Shown one piece after another: positions 46,181 through 57,788 of a DNA stretch of 64,000 nucleotides (position 1 is the first letter of the stretch; the number at the start of each line of letters is the position of its first letter). The stretch comes from Mixophyes australis (taxonomy: Eukaryota; Chordata; Amphibia; Anura; Limnodynastidae), in contig JAVHZZ010000003.1 of NCBI GenBank assembly GCA_036250195.1, positions 343,825,375 through 343,889,374 of the forward strand, read 5' to 3'. The notes under the pieces are model-generated. The model did not search any database. It saw nothing but the letters and a program-made list of their open reading frames with translations, and was not told the origin of the DNA. The position numbers were made by a program, and so were the translations under genes.

Positions 46181-46628
46181 ACTTTTTTTATAAAAAAAAA
46201 AATTATAATTTTTTTATACCAATGGACTTAGCAGGACAAAGCACAGGACACAGCACCACTGGACTCAGCAGGACTGAGCACTGGACAAAGCACCACTGGA
46301 CTCAGCAGGACAAAACACCACTGGACTCAGCAGGACAAAGCACAGGACAAAGCACCACTGGACTCAGCAGGACAGAGCACAGGACACAGCACCACTAACA
46401 AAACCCAACCTCCCGCTTCCCTGATCAATGCCCGAGTGAAGATGGCGGCGGCAAGCGGGGAATTTATAGAATCCGAGTATCGCGAGATCCGACGGCGGGA
46501 TTTGGACTCATAGCCTCGTTTTCAGTTTTTCTCAGCGGCGGAAATACCCGAACAGTGCTCGGATCACCCTCGGATCCGCACTGTTTGGGTGGGCTCAGAT
46601 TGCGATAATCCGAGTCCGCTCATCGTTA
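45681..46628 (-). mobile_element. Non-autonomous element with a 50-bp satellite and a promoter-like end
   Basis: Minus strand starts TTAACGATGAGCGGACTCGG (46628), then TGAGCCCACCC and the inverted pair AACAGTGC/GCACTGTT. A TATA-like CTATAAATTCC and a YY1-type GCCGCCATCTT lie near 46475-46440. Next comes a 36-bp-like tandem block of GGACTCAGCAGGACA (46220-46400), and finally the 50-bp array. The left boundary is unclear. A relative is at 38917-39300. Confidence 0.65.
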
Positions 46629-47040
46629 ATATATATATATATATATATATAGAAAAATAATAAGCAAAAGGCGCTTAGTGCAGTATTAGAAAAACACCAA
46701 AATGTGTGACAATAATTTTCATGTATATGTGTGTACCTCATACACAATATAAATATAAAAACATACAGATTTACGCAGCAGGCAGCTCCTCAAAAGCAAG
46801 CACTCATTTGCAAGTGCTCAAGTAATTCTAAAAGACAAAAAGAGAAGCGCCACACATAGTGTATTAAATGACCAACAATTAGTCTTCTCAATGTGGAAAA
46901 CAAGTGAATTGGCCTCGTACCAAAAGACAAATAATAAACAGCTTATCTGTAATTAGATTCCCGACATCCTATATAGACTCCTTGATGTCCAGTCCTTATG
47001 GTTCCAGAAGTTCAGATCAATGTTCATGACACTTGTGAGG
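46629..47040. repeat. (AT)n and unassigned interspersed repeat
   Basis: (TA)n at 46630-46651, then sequence with GAGAAGCGCCACACATAGTG and CAATGTGGAAAACAAGTGAA that has the character of an amphibian interspersed repeat. No coding sequence. Confidence 0.45.
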
Positions 47041-47109
47041 ATCCCAGTCACTGATCAGATCTGTGGCCTCCCAGGTATAGGAGGTTACTTCTAGCTAGGG
47101 CAGACTGTG

Positions 47110-47660
47110 TTGGACTGGAGCAAACAGTGAAAGGGCAGAGAGGCTGGCACAGACAGGGTGAGGTCAAAGGGGGCCTGTACAGACAGAAGTAGGGCAGTAA
47201 AGCTAATACAGACAGAGGTAGGACAGAGAGGCTAACCAGAGCCGTCTTTAGAATTCTAGAGACTGGGGCGAGAAAGATAAATGCCGCCCCCTAGCCCTCA
47301 ATTTTAACCAAATTAACCTAAAATATTCTTAATCTGCGCCCCCTTCAGCGTTGTGCCCTGGGCGGTCGCCCCTATCGCACAGGCCTAGTTACGGCCCTGA
47401 GGCTAACACACACAGGGTAAGGACATGTAGACTTGCATAGATGTGGAAAGGGCAGAGAATCTGGTGGAGATGATGTAAGGGCAGAGAAGCTGGTGCAGAC
47501 AGGGGGGAGAGCAGAGAGGCCGCCACAGATGGGAAGGGCAGAGAGGCTGACAAAACAGCAAAAGCAGGGAGGCTGGTGAAAAAGGGGAGGGACAGAGAGA
47601 CTAGAATAGTTAGGAAAAGGGCAGAAAGAATGGCACAGAGAGGAGATATTAATAAAGACT
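47110..47660. repeat. Minisatellite GGGCAGAGAGGCT..ACAGACAGGG
   Basis: About 14 degenerate units of 30-38 bp containing GGGCAGAGAGGCTGGCACAG. Interrupted by the MITE at 47237-47399. Confidence 0.85.
47237..47399. mobile_element. hAT-type MITE inside the minisatellite
   Basis: Ends CAGAGCCGTC and TACGGCCCTG. A perfect 8 bp duplication AGGCTAAC (47229-47236, 47400-47407) is itself part of a minisatellite unit. Confidence 0.85.
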
Positions 47661-48711
47661 TACCTGCAGAACAGCATGATACTTCGTAGAAAAGACATAA
47701 AAAAGCAGGTGCTTATCAAGACATAGTTAAATTCAGTCCCTGGCAACCAGCAACATATGCAGGGGCAAGGAGGAGAGTTGCTCAGCCCCACAGTTCAGCG
47801 AAGGAGGAGTTCCCCTCCAGATGAAGTGCACTGGAATAATGGAACCTGTGCGGAACTTGGCAAAGTCGCGCTGTATCCTATGTCCTTGGGCAGTGGGGCC
47901 CACCAGGAATTCCACCGTAACCCGGTTGGCCAGCCTAGGGGCAGGTGCATCACAATTCACTGCCCCAAAAATAAAAAGAGTAACCAGCAACAGTGTTCTA
48001 ACATGGGCTGGTTACTCCTAAAGCAGGGGTATAATGAGTGTGGGGTCACCCTTGTAAAGACAACAAACAGCACTATAACTAGGAGACAGCATGAGGCCCA
48101 ACTGACATCATTTGAAACTAGCTACAGCCCAGTCACAATGGTCCAGAATTTACTAGGATAATTGGGAGCGCAATAAATATGCTGGCCCCTTCCCGAGGGC
48201 AAATCAGCCCATTGCTCAAAAGCACTGATTCTCTTCCTGGCACCCCTTGTCAGTGGGTGCCAGGATAAGTCAAAAATAGATTAGGTACTGTTGTGGAACT
48301 GCAAGTCCCAGCAAGCCCAGACAACCATTGACAGCTTAGGAATGTTGGCACTGACAGAGCTACAAGCATCAACATGGCTGCCGGAATCCGAGGTATCAAG
48401 TTATGCCACAATTCTCTTTTCCCCATCACTGTCGGATGAGTGCAGGGCATGGCACTAATAGTTCTACTGTCACCAGGCAGTGTGAGGGGGCCAATGGCAG
48501 TTAATACAAATTGAAGTAATCCGTATCTATTCCTGAAAGCAAGGAGGAGGAAACAAGCACTGCTTAGTGATGTCTGGTGACATATTCCACACCAAAGTCA
48601 AGCACTGAGGGAGCCACTGTAAAGATTCAGCAGAGGCATGGGGCTGCATTATCACTAATACAGTGAGAGGTCAACCAGTGCATTCTCTTGCTCTCTCTGC
48701 TCATCCCTAAT
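47661..48711. other. No supported gene; repeat fragments
   Basis: A 134-codon frame at 47757-48161 has no domain. TTGTGGAACTGCAAGTCCCA at 48292-48311 is part of a widespread amphibian MITE-like repeat. Confidence 0.4.
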
Positions 48712-49724
48712 ACACCCTGGACCAATCTATCTATAGATTTCATTGTCCAGTTACCTAGAGGATTTACCACCATATGGGTAATTGTGGATGGATTCAGCAA
48801 TGTGGTTCATTTTGTTCCTCTGACAGCTCTTCCCTCAATTAATATCCTTGTTGCTCATTCAAAATGAGTTCCATAGCCCCTATTAATATAGTTTCTGACC
48901 ATGATTCTCAATGTTTTAACTAAATTAACCAATTTTTGTTTTGGCTATCACCCCCAGATGAATGGCCATACAGACCAGATCAACCAGGTCCTGGATCAAT
49001 ATTTAATGTTTTCTGGGTCCCATCACTAAATAATTGGACATAATTTGCTTATAATAACATGTCACATGCCGCACCAGATATTTTTCCCTCCTTCTGTTAC
49101 ATTGGTTTCTATTCCAAAATCTGTTTATTTTCAGAACATTATTCCTCTGAATCTGAAGCCTATGTTGTTGTTTATCATCTAAAAGTATTTGGAAAGAGGT
49201 TCAATCAGCTTTGAATAAAGCTTCTCAACATTCTAAAAGACTCTTTGATAAGCATCATAAAAGATGTAGTTTCAAGGACTTATACATGGTGTGGTTCTCA
49301 AACCATAAGCTCAGACTTAAACAACCATCAGTGAAGTTAGGTCCCAGATACATCATACATTAAAAAATGAAATCCAGTTTTGTTCCAGCTCCATTTCTAA
49401 GGATCCCCACAACATTTCACTGTTCTCTCCTAAAACCAGCTTACCGATCTAAAAAAGTTCTAATTGAGAGAGATATAAACCTCCTCCTGTGCTGGCAGAT
49501 GGACAGCAAGAGTTTGTTGTGGAGAAACCTTGACTCTGAAAAAGTGCAGGATCAAGTCCATTATTTAGTGCACTAGAAGGGTTAGGGACCCGAAGAAAGA
49601 AAGACTATGAGTACTGGCCAGGAATCTTCATGTGGAGAGACTTAAACAAGAACTCCATATGAAATTTCAGCTAAAACATCAATATTGGGGTCCAGCGACC
49701 GCTCCTCAAGGGAGGGGGGGTTAA
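48712..49724 (+). pseudogene. Decayed gypsy chromovirus pol: integrase, GPY region and chromodomain
   Basis: In broken frames the plus strand encodes the integrase core (PWTNLSIDFIVQLPRGFTTI, VIVDGFSNVVHFVPL), YHPQMNGHTDQINQ with the catalytic Glu position altered, a KLGPRYI-type GPY region, and a chromodomain remnant (VHYLVH, GPEER). A GGGAGGGGGGG purine tract ends at 49720, just before the LTR start. Multiple stops and frameshifts. It is a different, older family from the 19030-27380 element and in the opposite orientation. Confidence 0.88.
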
Positions 49725-49860
49725 TGTTAGGATCTGTTAAAGGCACAGGACTGCATCATTAGTCCGTGCGGCTGTTATGAGCCTTGGTGTGTTCCTTGAT
49801 AGATTCATCACTAGACGCAGCCATACTGGAATCAGTTGTTTATTGTATTCAATCATTGCA
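49725..49860 (+). mobile_element. 3' LTR start of the decayed gypsy element
   Basis: TGTTAGGATCTGTTAAAGGC follows the purine tract by four bases, the expected place of a 3' LTR. LTR character fades after about 49850; no end was identified. Confidence 0.6.
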
Positions 49861-50913
49861 TCTGAATGTGGGGACCCTAGTCCCCTGGTAATGCCCCTGG
49901 AGGAACGAGTGAAACATTACTTCACCCTACTCACATTTCAAACCTTGGTTTTGCATGCATGTGCTAGAACAAGAGCACTTATCTATGCCCCATATCATCC
50001 TAAACAATATCTAAAAATATTTTATCAGACTTTAAATTTAAACATATGTAACATAGTTATATATCCTTAAAATCTTATATTGTTACAAAATAATTAGTGT
50101 GACATTAAAAATGTTTCTGTTCACTTAAAGCGTTTTTTTCCACCAACACCTAAATGTTTTCTTTGTCTCAAAATGGTAATAGAGAAACAAATTTATTATT
50201 CTAAAACCTCTTCTAAGCTTTAGAAAACAAACCAACATTTCCTGTGTTATACTGTGGTTACTGAATCTATGTCATCACAAGTAGCTTGTATAGAATACAA
50301 TTACCAGCATCCCCTTATACACATAGTCTTGTTGTAGGGTCCTCTGCTTTGCCACTCTTAGCAGAAACCCCACTTGGGGCATTACATGGGGGACAGGACA
50401 TCACTTTGTGTTCTGTCTTTGATGTTTCCAAGCGAGACTCTTTTTGGTAAGCATTGTTAGGTTGGGTACAAATTTCTGATAGCAATAATACAGACACGAA
50501 AATGCCGACAGACAAAATCTCTTCATGTACATTTCACCGGCATGGATGAAATACTGACATTGTGATTGCTGACAATGAAAATGCCGTCAGTCATAATGCC
50601 GCCATTAAAACAACAATGCCAGAGGGTCGCCAGACCCACTGGCAATAAAAAGAAGTTATAAAAATAAATACATAAAGGGAAAAATGGGTCATCCAACCAG
50701 CCCTCATGATCAAGGTGTCCATGAGAAAAGTTGTAAACTGAAACGTTTGATCAAAATGGATAAAACACTTTCTTTTTAACACAGTTGTCTGATTGAAATC
50801 CTTAAGTGTCGCCTCATCAGGAACTGATATTTGGTACCTTTCATCAAAAGAGAAGGGCAACAAGGTGATGTATATATTGTTTTACAAAGGGGTATCAGGC
50901 TTCAGTGAAAAAA

Positions 50914-50914
<1 letters not shown>
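49861..50914. other. No gene seen
   Basis: AT-rich with short frames; nothing recognised. Confidence 0.45.
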
Positions 50915-50956
<42 letters not shown>

Positions 50957-50968
50957 GATCGATCGATA
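50915..50968. repeat. (TCTA)n/(TCGA) microsatellite
   Basis: About ten TCTA units followed by GATCGATCGATAG. Confidence 0.95.
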
Positions 50969-50969
50969 G

Positions 50970-51740
50970 ATAATTGTAAGAAGAGGAGCCAGGAGGAGAG
51001 CTGTAGCTCTGGGATTAATTTAGATAGACCTAGGGTAGATAGAAAGGAGGAATGGAGGGAAGGATCAGGAGTGAAAGTCAACAATTTGTCCCAGGCTTCT
51101 AGGGTGTCAGATACAGTCTTCAGGAGAAAGGTCTTGGGGGAAGGGGGCTGGTGTTATTGTAATCCAGGTGACGTTTTCTAAAGGAAAGGATTTAGTTAGC
51201 TGTTTTACAAGTTAAGCAAGCTATCCTTTCAACTAATCCAAGAGGGAAGCCAGTTGATAAAACTCTTGTTTGGAGAATGAACGACCACCTCTGTGTTTGG
51301 ATCTGATCCCTGGCTTGTTTCAGTTGTTTACTTCTCCAGATAAAAGTAGATACTATGGCATAGAAATTAAAGAGAAATGTTGGGGATAAAGTATAAGGCA
51401 TAGTTCTAAACAGGTACAGGGTCTTAGGCAATAACATAATTTTCACTGAAACCATTCGGCCTAGCCACGAAACATAAAAGCCGCTCAATTTTTGGTAAGG
51501 TTATTAAATTGGCTGAGTAGTATAGAATAATTGCAATCTATAGTATTGTGAGGGTGTAGGGGGATTTGTACTCCCAGATAATTTATAGCTAAGTTTTGCC
51601 AGTTCAATTTATATTTATTTTTGAGAGACGTGACTATATTAGAAGGAGTTTCAAAAGCTAAAGATTTAGAGACGTTAAGTTTATAGAAAGATGCCTCTGA
51701 GAACTCTTTGCAGGCAGAATAAAAACGGTTATGTCTTTAC
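50970..51740 (-). mobile_element. L1-type LINE ORF2 fragment
   Basis: Minus strand from 51740: YKLNVSKSLAF, KLNWQNLAINYLGVQIP, then 51488-51192 open with WLGRMVSVKIMLLPKTLYLF and FYAIVSTFIWRSK, matching the post-RT region of L1 ORF2. Remnants such as AWDKLLTFTPDPSL follow toward 50990. Frames are broken. Confidence 0.85.
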
Positions 51741-53604
51741 AGGCAAAACTTGCCTATCGCCCTGTTTTTCACTTCTCCAACCTGTGGCCCATGCAAGTCT
51801 GCCAGGCCAGAGATGGTCCTATTTCCTATTGTGACTTTCCACAATCCCAGAATATAATATATGCATACCTGCCAACAATTACAGTTTTTATGGGACTGTG
51901 CTGATTTCAAGAGCTGAAAAGTTTTCTGACTTTGTGGACAACAGGAATGGCATAAGGGTGGACATGACTTGAGCAGATTAGGGTATGGTCCATTTGGGAA
52001 CAATGAGAGGTAGGTATATGCTGATATATGCTAAGTACATATGTTATGAATACTTTCTGCAGACAGCAATCCACTTTCAATAGTTTATGTAATATTGTCT
52101 TGAAGTGATAAGTGTAATGAAACAAGGACATTCTATGTGGGAATTTTTTCCAAACACAGTTCTTGGCACAATATCAAAAGATTGTTTACTATATTTTCAG
52201 TGCCACTAAAATACAGCTGCCTGGCTGTATTACTCATACGAAATGTTGCTTGTGTTCCAGGATAGGATTCCAGGCTACTATTTTTCCCGTATTTCCTATG
52301 ACCCTTTAAATGGGTAAAGATGAGTCAAATATTTAAAACTGTTGTGCAGAATATATATCCGGAAGAGTAGGCAACTATAGAGGATAGTCACATTGCTCCT
52401 GAACTTTTGTTTGAAGGTGCGAAGGTTGAATATGCAGTAGTGACAAAATGCAATGTTACGAATACAGTGTCAAAATGCTATTCTGCAGAATAACAAAGCC
52501 AAAAATGGAACTGAAAGACTGTGACACTGGACCTTCTCGCCTCTGTGAAATGGCCTGTTTTCTCTCAAAACTCGATTTGCATGACATTTTGTCGCAACTT
52601 CGCTTGCCTCCAAATATGTGTCATTAGATGATACAATAAATGATGCTAAGTTGGAATTATGTAACTTGAAATGTACTTTTCCATACTTGTACTGACATTG
52701 GGAGCTAGCGAACGAATAGAGCCATAAAAATAAATAGAGTTACTGTATAATTGTTTGTACAAAGAGTAGAGAAGACGAGAGTTATTGTAAGAAGCTGTTT
52801 ACAGCAGAGCAGAGGGGTCACAAAAAAATAATGTTGGCACTATTCCGAGTTTGTTATTATGAATTGTTATATATTACTATATTCATGTCCATGGTCTGTC
52901 TAGGGACATTCCCAACCTACAGTTGGAGCAGACTACATTTCACAGTCTACAGGTCCCATAGTTCCATAATAGAATGTAAAATATGTCATTGTTATTTAAT
53001 CGGAAAAGTGTGACATTGATTTATCCAATTGATGAGCAAATAGCTACTCCATGTGTAATGTTCTGCAAACATCATGTCAGCAGTTGGCGCTCCATATGGG
53101 GGAACTGCAGGGGCATTAACAGCATTGGATGAGCGACATTATATCACTCATCCAGTGTTTTAGGTGCCCAATAACCTTTGGAATCCTAGGCAACTGCCTA
53201 GATTTGTCTAATGGCAGCACCAGCCTTGGCGGCGTAGTAACTATGTTGCCTCTCCACCCTGACAGGTGAGTAAAGCACCTGAACACCAGGCGAAGAAAGG
53301 CAGATAAAATACATTTTGCATAAATACCCACCACCTGTAAATAGATCAAAATTCTGCTAAATAATTTGCATCAAGGGTATTGCAATTGCAGGAAAAGCTT
53401 TTGACACAATTTCTCACTTGAACTTACTAAGAATAGCCAGTAAAATGAGTGTGTATGTAACTTCAAATTGGATAACTTTTAGAAAGAAATTAAGTATTAT
53501 TAATTTAGTATAGCCCAAATATTGGCATCCCCCCCTTATGCCACTATAGCAGGCATTCAATAACTCCCCCATTAATGCCTCTCCCTTACCTGAACAGTAC
53601 CTTA
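51741..53604. other. No gene seen; repeat fragments
   Basis: 52345-52425 (GAGTAGGCAACTATAGAGGA and following) is a second copy of sequence at 53880-53940. Otherwise AT-rich without recognised genes. Confidence 0.45.
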
Positions 53605-53945
53605 GTGTGAGGATAGCAGAATTGCCAACTTGCCAGGAGATTTGGGGGGAGGTGGGCGTGAGGGTGCGGGACACAGTGAATGGCCCCACCCCCTAAACGG
53701 TCATCACAATTTCTAGCCTATTACAGTATCGGGCGGAGCCACAATGACGCATGGATCGCATCCTAAGACCCGCCTCTGACACTTAACAAATGAAGTGGCC
53801 AGGAATCGGGAGGTTGCCCTGCTCTCTCGGGAGTCCAGGAGGACTCACAGAAATCTGGACATTTCCCGTATTTTCTGGGAGAGTAGGCAACCATGGAGGA
53901 TAGTCACAGTGCTTCTGAACCTTTAACTGAAGGTGGAAAGCACCA
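53605..53945. mobile_element. MITE-like interspersed repeat
   Basis: GAATTGCCAACTTGCC on the left and GAGAGTAGGCAACCATGG on the right are loosely inverted. The interior has GGGAGTCCAGGAGGACTCAC and ACATTTCCCGTATTTTCTGG. Non-coding. Confidence 0.6.
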
Positions 53946-55654
53946 TTTGATACATAGATTAAGCACCTTCACTTCCTCTTACACTCACATTTTTTTTATC
54001 AGTACAGTGACTGACACAGTGAATACTGTAAGTACAGGACAATAAAGATACTTCCTCTGTCTTCATCCCATTCCTCCCCCAGTTCCTGTGCTTTGTGGTG
54101 TCAGTCAGCATACTGTTAATACAGAGGCTGTAGGAGGAAGCACAGGTGATTGGTCTATGTACCATTATACTTCCACCTGCAATCAATCAGGAGAGCTTTG
54201 GGAGTGACTGCAGGTTGAGGGTCAAGGGTTAATGTGACATGCCTCTTATGAAGCACCATATCTCCTTTGGGGTGCAAAGATAGATTTCTTGTGAGACCCG
54301 AAGATCATTTTTATCGCTACAACAAAGATTTTTCTATTTTTGGATTAACATTCCTGGGAACTCTCTTGTCTGACATTTGTGCAGCTGTGCATTTCTCTGT
54401 ATAAAACTTGGATCTGCAATGGGCATCCGTGATTACAAGCATGCACCAGAGGCTAAAGACAGATATACAGATGAGCCAGGGTTTTGTATTACTGCTGCAG
54501 CATGATAAATATTGTACAGATTTTAAATTGTGGAGCTTCCTTATATAATACTATAGTTGAAAACATAGTCGTACGTGGCACACTTCTAGAGGCAAACAGA
54601 TAAAGTTGACTGATTAACCTCACAATTTCTGAGATTGAACAATCATTATTAAAGAGATGATAACCAATTTCAATGACTCCAGAAGATTTGTTACATTTAC
54701 ATCAACTATTAAAACTACACACATCTATGGATTGAAAACACATATAACCATACAAATATGTAAATGTACAAGCAAGCTAAGACACAATTTCTTAATGGGT
54801 CATTCAAAGGAGTAAAAAAAGAATAAAGACAATGAGAAAAGGAGGAAGAATATTTGTATTTGTATATCTTTCCAAAAATTGATGAACCAGTATTACTAAA
54901 GAAAGTTTAGCAAAATACTTGGATCTGCTTTTGCAATCCAGCAGTTTTTGTTTCATATTATAATGTTTCCATGTGAGTTCCCAGATTTCTGGTGAGTTCA
55001 AGAGCAGTTGTCAACTCATAAATATACTGTTATTCAAGAATCATGAATATTCTCTGGTTCATAGCAAACTGAATTCTGCATCATGGCTGCTGCTCTTCTG
55101 TGAACTATGTCCCTGTAATGACATTAGTTAATAGTGAATTGATATGATACAATCTTGAGAATATTGTTTCATCCGACATGTCTGCCTCTTTTGCGTGAAT
55201 ACTGTGCTTTAGGGTTGTCACTAATTTCTATTGAAATGATAGGTTGCATTCTCATGAATATTGAGTTTAGTCCACCAAACAGCTGCCTCCGCTGATAGGT
55301 AGATCAAGAGCATCATGTCTCAGTTTTTTTTAGTTTCTATTGAGTTGATAGACTGCTTCCTCCTGTATCTTGGTTCCGCTCACACAATGACTACCTTCAC
55401 TTTGTGAAGATGACAGGAGATCTTTCAGTCTATTTGATACCCATACTTAACAGTGGAAAAAAATCTAAAAAAATATTGATGCAAGGTTTTAATTTATGCC
55501 AGCATAACAGGTATTTGACTTCATAACATTGATTGAGGAAGAAGTCTTTGAAAAATTTTAAGGTGCTCTTCTTTAAATTAATGAAATGTGCACAAGTTAA
55601 AAAAATAATTTTAAAAAGTGCAGAAGAAGCCTGATTTGATTTGATTTGATTCCA
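53946..55654. other. AT-rich, no gene seen
   Basis: Short frames only; nothing recognised. Confidence 0.5.
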
Positions 55655-55770
55655 ATCAGGGCACCATCTGTGTGTAGTTTGTTTGTTATTCCTTTGTTTT
55701 TGCATTGGCTTCCTCTGGGTACTCTCAAAAATATGCTGGTTAATTTACCTCTAAAAATAATAACACACAC
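55655..55770 (+). mobile_element. SINE fragment
   Basis: CATCTGTGTGTAGTTTGTTT, TGGCTTCCTCTGGGTACTCT and AATATGCTGGTTAATTTACC parallel the middle of the SINE at 34344-34688. Confidence 0.6.
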
Positions 55771-55783
55771 ATATATATAGCCT

Positions 55784-56238
55784 GGATTACCACTGCTATG
55801 CAGACAGCACTCAACTGTACCTGTCCTTTGCTTCAGGTACTGGGAACCCGACACCAATTCTAAATGGCTACCTAGCTCAGATCCAATTAGTGGCAGTTGT
55901 CTATGATTGAATCCTGACAAAACAGAGGTTCTTATAATAGAAGTTCAACACCAAATAACAAGATTGTAGCCCAGCCAACCCATTGGGATTTACCTTGGGA
56001 GTTTGGAGTTGCAAACTCCAAACACTGATCATATGTAGAATCTTGGTGTTGTATTTGATTGTGGCTTGACATTTAAACTTCAGTTGTTATCCATGATTAA
56101 ATCTTCATTCTTTCATCTGAAGAATCAGAATCTGGAATCTGATTCCCTCACAAGATTCTACTCTCACACATGCATTTGTGTCCACACGCTTAGAAAACTG
56201 CAATGCACTCTACTTGGGTCTCCCAGAAAAAGAACAGC
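55784..56238 (+). pseudogene. L2-like LINE reverse transcriptase fragment
   Basis: Plus-strand translation in broken frames: DYHCYADSTQLYLSFA (YADD motif with the second Asp replaced), ILVLYLIVA, then HAFVSTRLENCNALYLGLPE, the conserved post-RT block of L2/CR1-group LINEs. A MITE-like sequence follows. Confidence 0.82.
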
Positions 56239-56239
56239 A

Positions 56240-56640
56240 CCCAGGTTCGGCACTACCATTAGGCAGCGTTAGGCAGTTGCCTAGGGCGCCGGCTCTGGAG
56301 GGCGCCACTGATGTCATCTACATTGCTGTGCGGCGGCCACCAAGCTTGCCTTCCACAGTCACCTGCCGCCGCACAGCTTCAGATCCAGGGGAGGGGGGGG
56401 GGGGCGGCGGCGCTGCCCCCCTCTAAAATGAGACACACTATCTGTTGTGTGTGAGGGCAGGTAGGAATGAACTGTTCCTCCTTTCTTGCTCCTCTCCCCG
56501 TCCCTCTCCCCACTCACTGACTGTCGGGAGTGACATCATCATCATGCCCCGACAGTCAGTGAGGAGCCCGGCAGCGAGGAGCAGCTGCATGAAGAAAAGA
56601 GCCAGCTAAGTAAAGAATGAAGAGCTGGAGAGGAGGGAGG
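56240..56640. repeat. GC-rich MITE-like sequence
   Basis: GGCACTACCATTAGGCAGCG, TTGCCTAGGGCGCC, a GTGCGGCGGC/GCCGCCGCAC inverted pair (56328-56370) and CCCGACAGTCAGTGA, inverted as TCACTGACTGTCGGG. Consistent with a palindromic DNA element. Boundaries unclear. Confidence 0.5.
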
Positions 56641-56644
56641 AGAA

Positions 56645-56885
56645 TCTGCTGCAAAGGGGGGACTGTGTGCTTCAAGGGGGGGGGGGGATTGTGCTGCAAG
56701 AGTGCTGCAAGAGGATGGACATTGTGATACATGGGGTAACAGCGTGCTTCAAGGAGGGGGAACAGTGTGCTGCAAGAGGGGGAACAGAGTGCTGCAAGAG
56801 GGGGGACATTGTGATACACGGGGGGACAGTGTGCTTCGGGGGGCACAATGTGCTTCGGGGTGGGGGGTTCACAGTGTACTTCAGA
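56645..56885. repeat. G-rich minisatellite
   Basis: Eight or so units of 25-32 bp with GTGTGCTTCAAGG or GTGCTGCAAGAGG and GGGGGACA. The block with GGACATTGTGATACA recurs about 100 bp apart. Confidence 0.85.
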
Positions 56886-57453
56886 TGGTTTCAAAAATAT
56901 ATAAGTTCACCATTCACTTTTCCAGAGAGTCCAACTTTAAAACATTCTCCAGTCACATCACTAATTGAACTTGAAAACAAATGGGCTCTATTTAACAATG
57001 TTAATCCATTATCCACCATATTCATTCCCCTGTGATAATCCATAAATATAAGCCATTGGTATACATATATCAATAGTAATAATTCATACATTTAATAATA
57101 AATTCATACATAACATAAAAAGTTAAATCAACCATAAACTTATAAACTATATTATAAGAATGGAGATTAACATGAATATATAAAATATGTAAATATGATT
57201 TAAATGTTGGATTGATAAATTAATGTTTGTGAAAAAAACATTTGCATATTATAGTTTGCATTTTTTTATATTGATACATGAATTTGATGTTACTATTTTA
57301 TTTTTAATACAGTGTATATTTTTAATATATTGTATTTTGAACTTATATAGAGGATAATTTGATCATAATTGATAGAACTGTATATTTTATATGCATAGGC
57401 CAATTAATTGCTTTTCTTTTTCCGACATAATTAACCCTTCTGCGTGTGTAATC
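56886..57453. other. AT-rich, no gene seen
   Basis: No coding, RNA or mobile-element signature recognised. Confidence 0.5.
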
Positions 57454-57455
57454 TA

Positions 57456-57788
57456 GGGCCTGATTCATTAAGGATCTTAACGTGAGAAACTTCTTATTTA
57501 AGTCTCCTGGACAAAACCATGTTACAATGCAAGGGGTGCAAATTAGTATTCTGTTTTGCACATAAATTAATTACTGACTGTTTTTTCATGTAACACACAA
57601 ATACTTGATAGCTTATTTGTAGACTGAAATTTAAGGTTGATATTTGTGTGCTACATGAAAAACAGTCAGTATTTAACTTATGGGCAAAACAGAATGCTAA
57701 TTTTCACCCCTTACATTGTAACATGGTTTTGTCCAGGAGACTGAAATAAGAAGTTTCTCAAGTTAAGATCCTTAATGAATCAGGCCCC
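57456..57788. mobile_element. Complete palindromic MITE
   Basis: Almost the whole 333 bp is one inverted repeat. Left arm begins GGGCCTGATTCATTAAGGAT and right arm ends ATCCTTAATGAATCAGGCCCC; arms are about 155 bp with a short centre near 57615-57635. TA on both sides suggests a TA target duplication, as in Tc1/mariner-type MITEs. Partial copies: 905, 12037, 29816, 38735. Confidence 0.93.

Noticed and set aside
47757..48161. 134-codon plus-strand frame
   Set aside because: No recognisable domain, and the adjoining sequence contains MITE-like repeat; insufficient support for a gene.
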